The position numbers were made by a program, and so were the translations under genes. Below are positions 24,528 to 33,590 of a DNA stretch of 55,417 bases, piece by piece (within the stretch, counting starts at the first letter, position 1; each line of letters starts with the position of its first letter). The DNA comes from Polyangiaceae bacterium (GTDB lineage: Bacteria; Myxococcota_A; Polyangia; Polyangiales; Polyangiaceae), in contig JANXOF010000094.1 of the NCBI GenBank assembly GCA_025353725.1, positions 1 through 55,417 of the forward strand, read 5' to 3'. The notes beneath the pieces were generated by a model, which worked only from the letters and a program-made list of their open reading frames with translations, was not told the origin of the DNA and searched no databases.

Positions 24528-25457
24528 ATGCAGCCCGTATTCGCCGACCCGAGAACGGACTTCGTATTCAAACGTATTTTCGGTTCGGACGCGCGCAAGC
24601 CATTGCTCATAGCGCTTCTGAATCATCTTCTCGAGCTCACGGGGGATCGCGAAATTCGCGACGTGCAGCATCTGCCGAATGAACAGCATGTCGACGTAGC
24701 TGAGTTGAAGCTTTCCATCGTTGATGTAAAATGCACGGATGCATCGGGTCGGCGTTTTGTCGTAGAGATGCAAGTTTTGAAGGTGGAAGGTTTTGAAAAG
24801 CGTGTTGTCTACAACGCGAGCAAAGCCTACGTGATGCAACTTCGAAACGCTGACGAGTACCCGGCTCTCTGCGACGTTATTGGCGTTACCGTATGCAACT
24901 TCAACCTTTGGCCAGAACGGGACATCCTTGGTCGATTTAAAGTCCCCATGCTGAGCCGTTGGAGCATGCAAGAACAGCACACCGGAGAAACCGGCCTCCC
25001 ACAAGTCCAGTATGCATTCCTCGAGCTCCCCAAGTATGCCGCCGCCGATGCACCGGAGTCGCTGGTCGAAAAGTGGGCGTATTTCTTTCGAGAAGCCGCA
25101 AACTTGAGTCTTGTTCCCTTCACGCTTTCCGAAGGGCCCTTCCGTGACGCACTCGAAGTGGCCCGCGCTACGACGTTTTCACCCGAAGAGTGGGACGCCT
25201 ACGGGCGGGCGAAAATGGCCGAACAAGACGCTCGCGGGGCCCTCACTTTCGCCCACCAGGAGGGTAAAGCGGAAGGAAAAGCCGAGGGTAAAGCGGAAGG
25301 AAAAGCTGAAGCGGTATTGCTCGTTCTTGAAGCACGTGGCGTCTCGATTGACCTGGAACAGCGTCACGTTATTTTGGCATGTACGGATACAGTAACGCTC
25401 GCGCGCTGGGTTCGAAGGGCCGCAGTCGTTCAGCTCGCCGCTGAATTGTTCGCGTAG
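24528..25457 (+). CDS. Rpn-family PD-(D/E)XK nuclease / putative transposase
   Basis: A 309-residue protein of the Rpn (recombination-promoting nuclease, PDDEXK_2) family, related to YhgA-like transposase-derived nucleases. The N-terminus has the hallmark PRTDFVFKRIFGSDARKPLLI. SIVDVKCTDASGRRFVVEMQV supplies the D...ExQ catalytic core in place of ExK, typical of this family. The C-terminal part has EGKAEGKAEGKAEGKAE, encoded by tandem DNA repeats at 25260-25307. Rpn proteins promote RecA-independent recombination and some act in phage defence. The gene stands alone between backbone genes, divergent from the ferritin-like lipoprotein, and seems intact. Confidence 0.9.
   Translation: MQPVFADPRTDFVFKRIFGSDARKPLLIALLNHLLELTGDREIRDVQHLPNEQHVDVAELKLSIVDVKCTDASGRRFVVEMQVLKVEGFEKRVVYNASKAYVMQLRNADEYPALCDVIGVTVCNFNLWPERDILGRFKVPMLSRWSMQEQHTGETGLPQVQYAFLELPKYAAADAPESLVEKWAYFFREAANLSLVPFTLSEGPFRDALEVARATTFSPEEWDAYGRAKMAEQDARGALTFAHQEGKAEGKAEGKAEGKAEAVLLVLEARGVSIDLEQRHVILACTDTVTLARWVRRAAVVQLAAELFA
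25260..25307 (+). repeat. Tandem 24-bp repeat inside the Rpn gene
   Basis: Two 24-bp units (25260-25283 and 25284-25307) differ at one base, and each is two related 12-bp units encoding EGKA. The array keeps frame in 12-bp steps and is a likely site of length variation by slippage. Short EGxA/KxEG arrays at this position are common in Rpn-family proteins. Confidence 0.85.
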
Positions 25458-25571
25458 TGTGGCCTCTACGTCACCCGAGTAGTCCCGGCGCGCGTAGTGC
25501 TTGAGCCACGCGAGGCCAGTCCTTTCCGGCTCGGAGAGACCGTGGTAGGTCAACGGCGAGGGTAAATTCGC

Positions 25572-27236
25572 ATGTTTGACGCGATTACGAAGGGATTTCG
25601 CCAAGCGAAAAACCGTTTGGCGGGCTTGACGGAGCTCACCGAGAGCAACATCGACACGGCGCTCCGCGAAGTGCGTCTTAGTTTGCTGGAGGCCGACGTC
25701 GAGCTAGGCGTCGTCAAGACGTTCCTTGCGCGCGTCAAAGACAAGGCTCTCGGCGAGGTCGTTCGCGTCAAAGCGAAGGGCCAAACGGGCGAGGCCATGC
25801 GAGTGTCGGCCGCCGACCAGTTCGTCAAGATCTGCCATGATCAGCTTATCGCCTTCATGACAGGCGAGGGGCCCGCGCTCGTGTTCGCGGCTGCTTCGGG
25901 CAAAGAGGCGCGCCCGACGGGTATCATGATGGTCGGCCTTCAAGGCTCCGGAAAGACCACAAGCACTGCGAAGCTCGCGCGGTATCTTCAGAAAGAGAAG
26001 CACAAGCCGCTCCTCGTAGCCGCGGACATGCAGCGACCCGCAGCCGTCGAACAGCTCGAGATTCTAGGCAAAAGCGTCAACGTTCCCGTGTTCAGCATCC
26101 CGGGTGAATCGCCGGTTACGATCTGCGAGCGCGCCGAGGCCGAGGCGAAACGGCTCGGGTGCGACGTCATCTTGTACGACACCGCCGGTCGCCTCGCGAT
26201 CGACGAAAAGTTGATGCAGGAACTCAAAGATATCAAAGCGAAGACGTCGCCCGAGAACATCCTCCTCGTTGTCGACGCGATGATCGGCCAAGACGCCGTC
26301 AAGGTCTCCAAAGGGTTCCACGACGCGCTTCGCCTGACGGGCGTAGTCCTCACAAAGCTCGATGGTGACGCGCGCGGCGGTGCGGCACTTAGCGTGAAAG
26401 AGGTGACGGGGGCGGCCGTGCGCTTTGCAGGCGTCGGTGAAGGCACGGACAAGTTCGAAGAGTTTCGGCCCGAGGGAATGGCGAGCCGCGTGCTCGGGAT
26501 GGGCGACGTCGTTGGCCTGATGAAGGACTTCGAAGAGATTGTCGACCAAGAAAAGGCCGCCGAAGACGCGATGAAGATGCTCCAGGGAGACTTCTCCCTG
26601 GATGACTTCCTCGGCCAAATCAAGATGATCCAAAAAATGGGCAGCTTGAAGGATATCGTTGGGAAGCTTCCGGGGATGGACCAGCTGCCCACCGACGTGA
26701 ACCTCGATGACGGTGAACTCGTTAAAATCGAGGCGATGATCTCAAGCTTTACGTCGTTTGAGCGCAAAGATCCGAACGCACTCATTCGCGAGCCGAAGCG
26801 CGTGACGCGCATCTCGAAGGGCTCAGGCACGCCTGAACAAGCCGTCACGGAGCTCGTGCAGCGCTTTCTTTTCATGAAGCAGATGATGGGAAGCATGGGC
26901 GGCATGGGCGGCCTGCTCGGGAGCATCCCCGGCATGAAGCAACTCGGCGCGCTGAAAAACATGCGTAACGCGGCGAAACAAATGCAGGGAATGGGCGGCT
27001 TTCCGGGAATGGGCGGCTTCCCCGGTATGCCTCCCGGCATGGGCGGCATGGGCGGATTCCCCGGTATGCCTGCCGGCATGGGCGGCTTTCCTGGGCTTGC
27101 AGGCTTTCCTGGAATGGGCAGTGGCTCGCCCGCGGAAAGCCTTACAAAAATGAAGGCGCTTTCTGAGAAAGAGAAAAACGCGAAGAAGTCCCAGCGCAAG
27201 CGCGAAAAAGATGCGCGAAAGAAGAACCGCAAGTAA
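25572..27236 (+). CDS. ffh: Signal recognition particle protein (SRP54/Ffh)
   Basis: A 554-residue Ffh, the GTPase that binds signal peptides and 4.5S RNA and delivers ribosomes to FtsY. N domain (residues 1-85), G domain with GLQGSGKTTSTAKLA (G1), DTAGRL (G3), TKLDGDARGG (G4) and GVGEGTDKFEEFRPEGMASR (G5), and an M domain from about residue 330. Usual length is about 450. The last about 110 residues are an extra low-complexity tail of Gly/Met/Phe/Pro repeats (GGFPGMPPGMGGMGG) ending in a Lys/Arg-rich stretch (KSQRKREKDARKKNRK). No 4.5S RNA gene was recognised nearby. Confidence 0.97.
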   Translation: MFDAITKGFRQAKNRLAGLTELTESNIDTALREVRLSLLEADVELGVVKTFLARVKDKALGEVVRVKAKGQTGEAMRVSAADQFVKICHDQLIAFMTGEGPALVFAAASGKEARPTGIMMVGLQGSGKTTSTAKLARYLQKEKHKPLLVAADMQRPAAVEQLEILGKSVNVPVFSIPGESPVTICERAEAEAKRLGCDVILYDTAGRLAIDEKLMQELKDIKAKTSPENILLVVDAMIGQDAVKVSKGFHDALRLTGVVLTKLDGDARGGAALSVKEVTGAAVRFAGVGEGTDKFEEFRPEGMASRVLGMGDVVGLMKDFEEIVDQEKAAEDAMKMLQGDFSLDDFLGQIKMIQKMGSLKDIVGKLPGMDQLPTDVNLDDGELVKIEAMISSFTSFERKDPNALIREPKRVTRISKGSGTPEQAVTELVQRFLFMKQMMGSMGGMGGLLGSIPGMKQLGALKNMRNAAKQMQGMGGFPGMGGFPGMPPGMGGMGGFPGMPAGMGGFPGLAGFPGMGSGSPAESLTKMKALSEKEKNAKKSQRKREKDARKKNRK

Positions 27237-27315
27237 GGCAAGGCTTACGCGTGTAGTGTGCATGGGTTTCCGTGTTGCGCACTCAGTTCCTGAAAGGTTG
27301 CGAGGGAGAGAGAGA

Positions 27316-28755
27316 ATGCTTCGAGAAGTTGCAAGAACGGCTGCGCGAACTGCAGCGACAAGGTCTTTTTCTCGGTCGGTGCTCCTAACCGCTCTCGCTG
27401 TCGTTGGGTCGCTTGCGTGCGTCGGAGGAAAGCGACACGCGACGGCGGAGGAGCGGGAGCGACTCAAAGCGCAGATCCTCGACGTCGTTCCGCCTGACGC
27501 GAAACGCGTTGACATCAATTTCGAGAATAAGATTCGACTCGTGGGTTACAAAGTCGAGCCCGAACTCGCGCCCTCCGGAACGCAGGTAAAGCTCACGTAT
27601 TTTTGGCGCTGCGACGATACCATCGAGGAGGGCTGGCAGCTTTTTACGCACATCCAGCACGAGGGCTATGACAAGCCCGAGAACCTCGATGGCAACGGGC
27701 CGCTCCGCGAGTTGAAAGGGAGTCACCAGGTGATGGGCCCCGATCGCTGGGAGCGCGGGAGAGTCTATGCCGACGAGCAGACCCTCACGATGCCGGCAGA
27801 CCTTCGAGGCCCCGACACGCTGGTGTACGTGGGCATTTGGAAGGGTGACGCGCGCCTTCGTATTCTCAGCGGCCCGAACGATGGCGACAACCGCGCCATC
27901 GTGACAAAGATCAAAACCGGCGTATCGGCCAAGAAAGAGGAGGGAAAGCGCGGCGCGACTGACCTGCCGACGCTGTTTCCGACGAAGCTCGCTGCGGGCG
28001 AGAAGGTCGTGATTGACGGCAAAGGCGACGACGTCGCCTGGGGGGCTGCGGCAAGCACGGGCCCTTTTGTCGAAGTGGGGTCGGGGCGTAGCGCCGCGTC
28101 GTCTCCCATTCGCGGCAGCGCCAAGGTCGCTTGGGACAGCGACACTATGTACGTACTTATCGAAGTTATCGATGCCGATGTACGTGGTTTCTTTACTGAC
28201 AAGGCCGCGCAGCCGAACGATTGGACCGTATCCGGACAGCCGATGACGTGGAACCACGATACGTCGGAAATCATGATCGACCCCGATGGCGATGGCGACA
28301 ACAAAGACTACTACGAGCTCCAGATAGGACCCCTGAACAAGAGCTTCAAGAGCCAGTTCGATGCGTACAACGCGCCGAAGACGGAGCCTCTCGGGCCCTT
28401 CGGGCACGAAGATTGGGATCCGAAGATGAAGTCGGCTGTGAGAGTGCGCGGCACACTCGATAAGTCCGACGATAAGGACGAGGGATATACGGTCGAGGCA
28501 TCGATCCCTTGGGCGGCGTTCGCGAAGGGCGCCCGAAACGTGCCCCCGAAGCCCGGTGACACGTGGCGGATGAACTTCTACGCCATGGAAAACAACGGCG
28601 GCACGGCATGGTCGCCGATTTTGGGGCAAGGCAACTTTCATCGCTCTTCGCGCTTCGGCCGCGTCACGTGGACGACGAAGGAAGGTATCGCCGGAGCTGG
28701 TGGGATCTCCGCAGGCGCCGGGCCCCGCGTGAAGATCGACGGCGGCGCGCCGTAA
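27316..28755 (+). CDS. Lipoprotein with CBM9-like domain
   Basis: A 479-residue protein with signal peptide and lipobox-like SLAC. GAGGGAGAGAG upstream supports ATG 27316 rather than the earlier in-frame starts, which overlap ffh. Residues about 40-190 form an unknown beta-rich domain (VKLTYFWRCDDTIEEGWQLF). Residues about 215-475 match the carbohydrate-binding-module-family-9-like fold: DDVAWGAAASTGPF, AKVAWDSDTMYVLIEV, NHDTSEIMIDPDGDGDNKDYYE and WRMNFYAMENN. Such domains bind sugars or remain as surface binding modules. The Asp-rich loop suggests calcium. Confidence 0.8.
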   Translation: MLREVARTAARTAATRSFSRSVLLTALAVVGSLACVGGKRHATAEERERLKAQILDVVPPDAKRVDINFENKIRLVGYKVEPELAPSGTQVKLTYFWRCDDTIEEGWQLFTHIQHEGYDKPENLDGNGPLRELKGSHQVMGPDRWERGRVYADEQTLTMPADLRGPDTLVYVGIWKGDARLRILSGPNDGDNRAIVTKIKTGVSAKKEEGKRGATDLPTLFPTKLAAGEKVVIDGKGDDVAWGAAASTGPFVEVGSGRSAASSPIRGSAKVAWDSDTMYVLIEVIDADVRGFFTDKAAQPNDWTVSGQPMTWNHDTSEIMIDPDGDGDNKDYYELQIGPLNKSFKSQFDAYNAPKTEPLGPFGHEDWDPKMKSAVRVRGTLDKSDDKDEGYTVEASIPWAAFAKGARNVPPKPGDTWRMNFYAMENNGGTAWSPILGQGNFHRSSRFGRVTWTTKEGIAGAGGISAGAGPRVKIDGGAP

Positions 28756-28814
28756 GCGGAGGCTCCGCTACGCGAATCTTGTTTGCGAGGGCCGCCGTAA
28801 CGTAGCCTCTCAAC

Positions 28815-29969
28815 ATGCGCACGCGCTCGCGTCAGCCAGTTCGGCCTTTTCTCTCGTTGTCGTGTTCGCTTTTGGCTGCGGCCGTGGCCACGGCGCCAAG
28901 TCTAGCTCAAGCGCAAAAAACTGGCTCCGCCTCTCCCGCGGCTGGCGCAGCGTCACGGTCGAGCGCTCAATTCACGCTACGGCGTGACGAGCCCGGCGGC
29001 GCGGCAGGATCGGCAGCCCGAAAGCACGCGCGCGCGGGTCACTGCGCACTCGCGCTCGGATTGTTCGACGCTGCGCTTCGTGTCACGACGGAGCCCACGC
29101 TCCTTCGCGACCGCGGGCTCTGCCACGAAACGGTCGGCTCACCCTTTCCAGCTATCGACGACTACCGCGCCTACCTGTTCGCGCGCCCGAACGCGCCTGA
29201 CGCGGACGTGATTCGCGCGCGCCTTGCAGGGTTGGAGGAGTCAGCTCGTGACGGGAACTTTGCGATGAGCGGAGCTCGCGACGTGCAAGAGCCGCGACCT
29301 ACAGGCGATTCGGCCCCGCTGGAGACCGCTGCGGCGAGCACGGTTCAGCCGGTCGTCGTGTCGCGCGTCGGAGCCAAGGCCGAGCCTGTGACTGCCGCTG
29401 ACGTTTCGTCTGGTGAGTCGCCGCCGGTCGCTTCGAAAACCAGCACGCGACGCGTGGATGACGGAGGAGAGAGCGACCTCGATGCATTCAAGCACGTTTC
29501 GCTGACGCTAAATCCGCTTAGCCTCCTTCTCTCGAGAATCGGTATGAATGCCGAATACGTGATCACGAGACATCACGGACTAAGTTTGAATCCTTTTTAT
29601 CAATCCTTTACCATTTTATATACTGACTTTTCGAACTTTGGCGGTGAGCTCGGTTATCGCTACTACACGGGCAGTCGCGGCGCCAACGGCTTCTTTTTAG
29701 GTCCCTTCATTACGCTCATCGCCGCCCACACGAAGACAGTCCTGGGCGGCATTAGGCCCACCCCCCTGGTCGATGAGTCGACGCTGATCTACGGAGTCGG
29801 GCTCGACCTCGGAGGACAGCACGTCTTCGAGGGCGGGTTCACGATCGGCGGAGGCTTGGGGTTCGAATACCTCACCTCGAAGACGACTTCCGCGACGGAA
29901 AGCTCGTCGACGTTCACGGCCAAGGGCATCGCGCCGCGCTTCCTTTTTACCCTCGGCTGGTCGTTCTAA
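28815..29969 (+). CDS. Outer-membrane beta-barrel candidate with N-terminal helical domain
   Basis: A 384-residue protein with signal peptide cleaved after SLAQA. Residues about 60-150 are a helical, TPR-like region (HARAGHCALALGLFDAALRV, PFPAIDDYRAYLFA). A Ser/Ala/Pro-rich spacer follows, then from about residue 225 alternating strands (NAEYVITRHHGLSLNPF, GGELGYRYYTGS, FTIGGGLGFEYL) ending in LFTLGWSF with terminal Phe, the usual beta-barrel end signal. No specific porin family was recognised. Confidence 0.65.
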   Translation: MRTRSRQPVRPFLSLSCSLLAAAVATAPSLAQAQKTGSASPAAGAASRSSAQFTLRRDEPGGAAGSAARKHARAGHCALALGLFDAALRVTTEPTLLRDRGLCHETVGSPFPAIDDYRAYLFARPNAPDADVIRARLAGLEESARDGNFAMSGARDVQEPRPTGDSAPLETAAASTVQPVVVSRVGAKAEPVTAADVSSGESPPVASKTSTRRVDDGGESDLDAFKHVSLTLNPLSLLLSRIGMNAEYVITRHHGLSLNPFYQSFTILYTDFSNFGGELGYRYYTGSRGANGFFLGPFITLIAAHTKTVLGGIRPTPLVDESTLIYGVGLDLGGQHVFEGGFTIGGGLGFEYLTSKTTSATESSSTFTAKGIAPRFLFTLGWSF

Positions 29970-30226
29970 TCCCAGAGTTCACGCGAATCGACGCGTCCAG
30001 CACAAACGCGCGCATCAGGCGTGTCAGCCCGATGGCGTGGCGTAACGGCTTCGGCGTACGACCTAAAGCACTTCGTTTCGTTACGGGCGCCATAACCACC
30101 CGTCACCGTCACCCGCACGGGGGCAAAGCGCGTGCGAGCGGGCGCCGGGCTGTGGAGACAGGCGTGCGCGGACAATCCACGGCTCGAGGCTTGCGTCGGC
30201 TCGATTTTGTGCTGACATCGGCCCAC

Positions 30227-32449
30227 ATGATCCCTCGCCGCGTTCTTTCGTCGATCTTGGCCGGCCCCGTGTCCGTTCGCGCCCTCGTTGGATTTGCCGT
30301 CAGCCTAACCGCGTGCGTCAGCCCGGTCGATGAGGCTCCGGTGGAACATGAAGCGTACCGCATGGGTGCAGCCGCGAGCGCTCTTGCGTCGTCGGACTTG
30401 GACTGCGACGTTATCGTCGCTGGGGGGTCGACTGCAGCTCTCTCCGCGGCGCTCACGTCGGCGCGAGCCGGTGCTCGCACGTGTCTTCTCGAGCCGACGG
30501 ATTGGCCGGGTGGTCAGCTCACGGCGAGCGGTGTTCCGGCTATCGACTACGCCTGGCACAAAATTGGCAATTACGACGTTGGCACCGTCGCCAAGGACCC
30601 GGTGAATCTTCCCGCGGAATTCGTGGCCTGGATGGCGCCGATCGGCGCGCCTACCGTGCAGTGCAGTGTCTCCAAGGACTGCTACGAGCCAAAAGCCTTG
30701 CTGGCGAACAGCATCTTGCCCGCTCTCGCAGGCGCGTCGAACCTCCGGGTCCTGACCAACACCGTCGTCAAACGCGTCGAGACCGAATCACGCAATGGTC
30801 GAACCTTCATCACGAAGGTTACCGCGATTCGCCGCTCTGCTCGCCCCGAGATCGCGTGGGGAGGTTACGATAAAAGGCTATCGCTCGATATGCCTGATTG
30901 GTACGCCTCTACCGACTCTTCGAGGTACACGAAGGAGGTGCTTACGCTAAAGAGCGTTCGGGCATCTGGCCCGGTCGTGGTGGATGCCACCGAGCTCGGC
31001 GACGTTCTGGTGCTCTCCGGCGCCCCCTATTTGCAGGGCGTCGAAGTGGGAGACGGCAGTGCGACCACCGCCAATGACACCTGCGGGCAAGCGTTTGTAT
31101 ATCCCTTCGTGATGCAGTTTGGGGACGTGAATGGCGGGGCAAGCCTCTCTGCCCCCGTGCCCGACCACCCCGAATTCTACGGATTCGGCGTCTACGATTG
31201 GGAGCGTATCTGGAAATACCGGCGTGTTCGTGGCTCGGGCGATCGCACGAGAGGGCAGCTTAGCGCGCAAAACTGGAATCCAGGCAACGACTACCCATAC
31301 CGCTACCTTCTCACCTCGAAGTCAGCCGCCGCGGCGGAGGTCTCCGACTGGAAGGGCGGCGTCGATTACGTCGCCCTGGAGGCCGCCGAGCGGCACGCTT
31401 ACGGGTGGTTTCGATGGCTTGCCGAACGCGAGCCGAATGGCGAGGGCGCACGCCTCTCGATAGCCCAAACGACGTTCGGAACAGGACACGGATTGTCGAA
31501 GTTTCCTTACGTTCGGGACACGCGGCGGAGCATCGGTGTCGGTGGGTTTATCCTTCGCGGGGCAGATTTGCGCGCCACCGCGGGCGGGCTAACCGGAACG
31601 CGCTTCATCGATCGCGTCGGTGTCGGACTTTATCCTTCCGATATTCATCCGATGAAGTCATGTGCCTACCCGGGCTACGTTTATGACTCTCTCGAGACGC
31701 TACCCTTTTATATTCCGCTACGGGCGCTCACGAATCGAGATATCGCGAACCTGGTCGTGGCGGGGAAGACCATGGCTCAGTCGTTTGTTGCGAATTCTGC
31801 AACGCGACTTCAACCCATCGAGTTCGCGTCGGGCGTAGGTGCGGGGGCAGCCGCGGCGACGATGGTGGCCGAGGGAATCGCTGACACGGCGCAGGTTGTA
31901 CGCCGGTACGCGGCGGTGCAGACGATTGCGAAGCGGTACGCGCCGATCGACTGGACGATCGCGGGCCTTTCGTATCCGAGACCAAACGAGATGTTGGCCC
32001 CACTCCTGAGCGATTCGGTCCTCTTTTGTCCTCCGTCGACGACCCCGGACTTGCGCTTGGGATACTGCGTCGACGACCGGAATGCCTACGGTCCGTTTAC
32101 GCAAAAAATGACCGCGCGCTGCCAATCCGAAGGCGGCGGCCCCGCGTGTGCGTCATCCATGGCGTTCACCATCGACGGCCACGCGGTGACGATTCCTCGC
32201 TGGAGTCGAAGCTTCGCGGAGCTGCTACGCGGCACGGCCACGTGCATGGAGGGCACGCATGCCGACGCCATCTACCCGACCTCTTGCGTTGAAGACGCGA
32301 CCGCCTCGGCCTCTGGCGCCAAAGAGGTTTACGGTCCCTTCGACGCTGGTGTCGTGGCCCTTTGCCGTACCGCAGGCGGTGGTGACGCGTGTTACACGAA
32401 TCGCTGGAACTACGCGTTCTTCGCGTCGCTCCGCGCGCGCAACGAGTGA
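30227..32449 (+). CDS. Secreted FAD-dependent oxidoreductase with C-terminal cysteine repeats
   Basis: A 740-residue protein. ATG 30227 gives a signal peptide ending SLTAC, so a lipoprotein is likely; the frame upstream to 30032 adds no sensible sequence. LDCDVIVAGGSTAALSAALTSARAGARTCLLEPTD is the FAD-binding beta-alpha-beta unit of the FAD_oxidored (PF12831) group. LRATAGGLTGTRFIDRVGVG and PLRALTNRDIANLVVAGKTMA are later family blocks. After about residue 597, two repeats of about 65 residues follow, each with two Cys, CV-x-D, YGPF, C...GGG.AC and RW. Substrate unknown; the domain organisation suggests an extracytoplasmic enzyme with an added binding module. Confidence 0.8.
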   Translation: MIPRRVLSSILAGPVSVRALVGFAVSLTACVSPVDEAPVEHEAYRMGAAASALASSDLDCDVIVAGGSTAALSAALTSARAGARTCLLEPTDWPGGQLTASGVPAIDYAWHKIGNYDVGTVAKDPVNLPAEFVAWMAPIGAPTVQCSVSKDCYEPKALLANSILPALAGASNLRVLTNTVVKRVETESRNGRTFITKVTAIRRSARPEIAWGGYDKRLSLDMPDWYASTDSSRYTKEVLTLKSVRASGPVVVDATELGDVLVLSGAPYLQGVEVGDGSATTANDTCGQAFVYPFVMQFGDVNGGASLSAPVPDHPEFYGFGVYDWERIWKYRRVRGSGDRTRGQLSAQNWNPGNDYPYRYLLTSKSAAAAEVSDWKGGVDYVALEAAERHAYGWFRWLAEREPNGEGARLSIAQTTFGTGHGLSKFPYVRDTRRSIGVGGFILRGADLRATAGGLTGTRFIDRVGVGLYPSDIHPMKSCAYPGYVYDSLETLPFYIPLRALTNRDIANLVVAGKTMAQSFVANSATRLQPIEFASGVGAGAAAATMVAEGIADTAQVVRRYAAVQTIAKRYAPIDWTIAGLSYPRPNEMLAPLLSDSVLFCPPSTTPDLRLGYCVDDRNAYGPFTQKMTARCQSEGGGPACASSMAFTIDGHAVTIPRWSRSFAELLRGTATCMEGTHADAIYPTSCVEDATASASGAKEVYGPFDAGVVALCRTAGGGDACYTNRWNYAFFASLRARNE
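32021..32446 (+). repeat. Two copies of a YGPF/Cys module within the FAD oxidoreductase
   Basis: The end of the gene encodes two successive units (about 32021-32233 and 32234-32446). Shared order: C, about 10-12 residues, C-V-x-D, a short spacer, YGPF, about 8 residues, C, GGG-x-AC, RW, F, LR. The first has an extra loop between AC and RW. Four Cys per unit suggest two disulfides. I do not recognise it as a named domain. Confidence 0.7.
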
Positions 32450-32555
32450 GCGCCTTTGTCGGGCTCACGCTGTCGCGATGTAGGCCGAACGCACACGCGG
32501 CGGCATTGCGGCGAGGCGTCACCGTTCGTGCAGTCGCCTGCTACCTTTAGGAGAG

Positions 32556-33572
32556 ATGCTCCCGGGTTCGATTCTTGGCGTGCTTTTCGTTACGCCGATC
32601 ATTCTTACGTATCTCCTTTTTATTCGTTGGGCGGACAGGTTCGAGCCCGAACCGTGGTGGCTCATCTTGGTCGCTTTCGTGTGGGGCGCTGTCTTCGCGA
32701 CGCTCGGCGGGGGAATCACTTCTTCCATGGCTTCGAGTCTGACGAGTGCATTTTTCCAAACGTCCCCGGATAACGTCGATGTCCTCGGCGCGACGGTCTT
32801 TGCCCCGGTGTTCGAGGAGGGCTTTAAAGGCCTCGGCGTAGCGCTCATCACACTCGTCAGTGTCCTTGGGTTGCGAGAACTTGACGGTCCGCTTGACGGC
32901 GTTATCTACGGCGGCGTGGTCGGACTCGGGTTTACGCTCACTGAAGATATCCTTTACGTCGCGAATCAATTTGCCACGAGCGGCTTTGCCGGATTCGTGG
33001 TGCTTCTTTTTTTGCGCACCATTTTACTGGGGCTTTCGCACTGCACGTTCACTGCCTGCACGGGGCTCGGCTTTGGTCTCGCGACGGAAACGAAGAGCGT
33101 TGCGTTCAGGTTCGCGGCGCCCGTTCTCGGTTTGAGCGCCGCGATGGTGATGCACGGAATACACAACGCACTTCCGACGCTCTTCGGCGGCGGCGGGCTC
33201 GTGGTCATGCTGTTCATCTCGTGGATTATCGATCTGCTCTTCTTTCTGCTCCTGGCGCTGCTCGTCGTTCGTGACCGCACGATTGTCATTCGCGAGCTTG
33301 CGGTCGAGGTGGGCTCGCTCGTACACCCGAGAGAGCTCCCGCTCGTGTCGAGCTACTTCGCGCTTGGCTACAAGAACGTAGGCGTGTTGCTCGCGCACGG
33401 CTGGAAGCCCTTTCGGCTTCGGCGAAGGAAGCAATTGCAGCTCGTCGAGCTCGCGTTCCTGAAGAGTCGTCGTCGACGCGGCGAGTCGGGCGAATCTATC
33501 GATAGGAAAGAGGCTTCGCTGCGCGGCGATATTCTGAGCGCGAACCGCGCCGGCGTCTGGATCGGAAGCTGA
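32556..33572 (+). CDS. PrsW-family intramembrane metalloprotease
   Basis: A 338-residue polytopic membrane protein with the PrsW blocks: FAPVFEEGFKG (EExxK), IYGGVVGLGFTLTEDILY (second Glu), TILLGLSHCTFTACTGLGFG (His) and MHGIHNALP (HxxxN). PrsW cleaves membrane anti-sigma factors in Bacillus and is part of the CPBP-like glutamic/metallo intramembrane protease group. The C-terminal about 90 residues form a soluble basic tail. No anti-sigma or sigma gene is adjacent, so the substrate is open. It converges on the lipoprotein at 33591. Confidence 0.9.
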   Translation: MLPGSILGVLFVTPIILTYLLFIRWADRFEPEPWWLILVAFVWGAVFATLGGGITSSMASSLTSAFFQTSPDNVDVLGATVFAPVFEEGFKGLGVALITLVSVLGLRELDGPLDGVIYGGVVGLGFTLTEDILYVANQFATSGFAGFVVLLFLRTILLGLSHCTFTACTGLGFGLATETKSVAFRFAAPVLGLSAAMVMHGIHNALPTLFGGGGLVVMLFISWIIDLLFFLLLALLVVRDRTIVIRELAVEVGSLVHPRELPLVSSYFALGYKNVGVLLAHGWKPFRLRRRKQLQLVELAFLKSRRRRGESGESIDRKEASLRGDILSANRAGVWIGS

Positions 33573-33590
33573 TTGACGGCGCGACGCGTG

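Noticed and set aside
24327-25004. Upstream extension of the ferritin-like lipoprotein frame
   Set aside because: It is antisense to the Rpn gene and would bury the signal peptide in the middle of the protein.
25260-25307. CRISPR-like direct repeats
   Set aside because: The units are contiguous without spacers and lie in a coding frame. No CRISPR array was seen in the window.
25179-25604. Minus-strand frame across the 3' end of the Rpn gene and the gap before ffh
   Set aside because: Most of it is antisense to the Rpn gene including its repeat; no family was recognised and no start context supports it.
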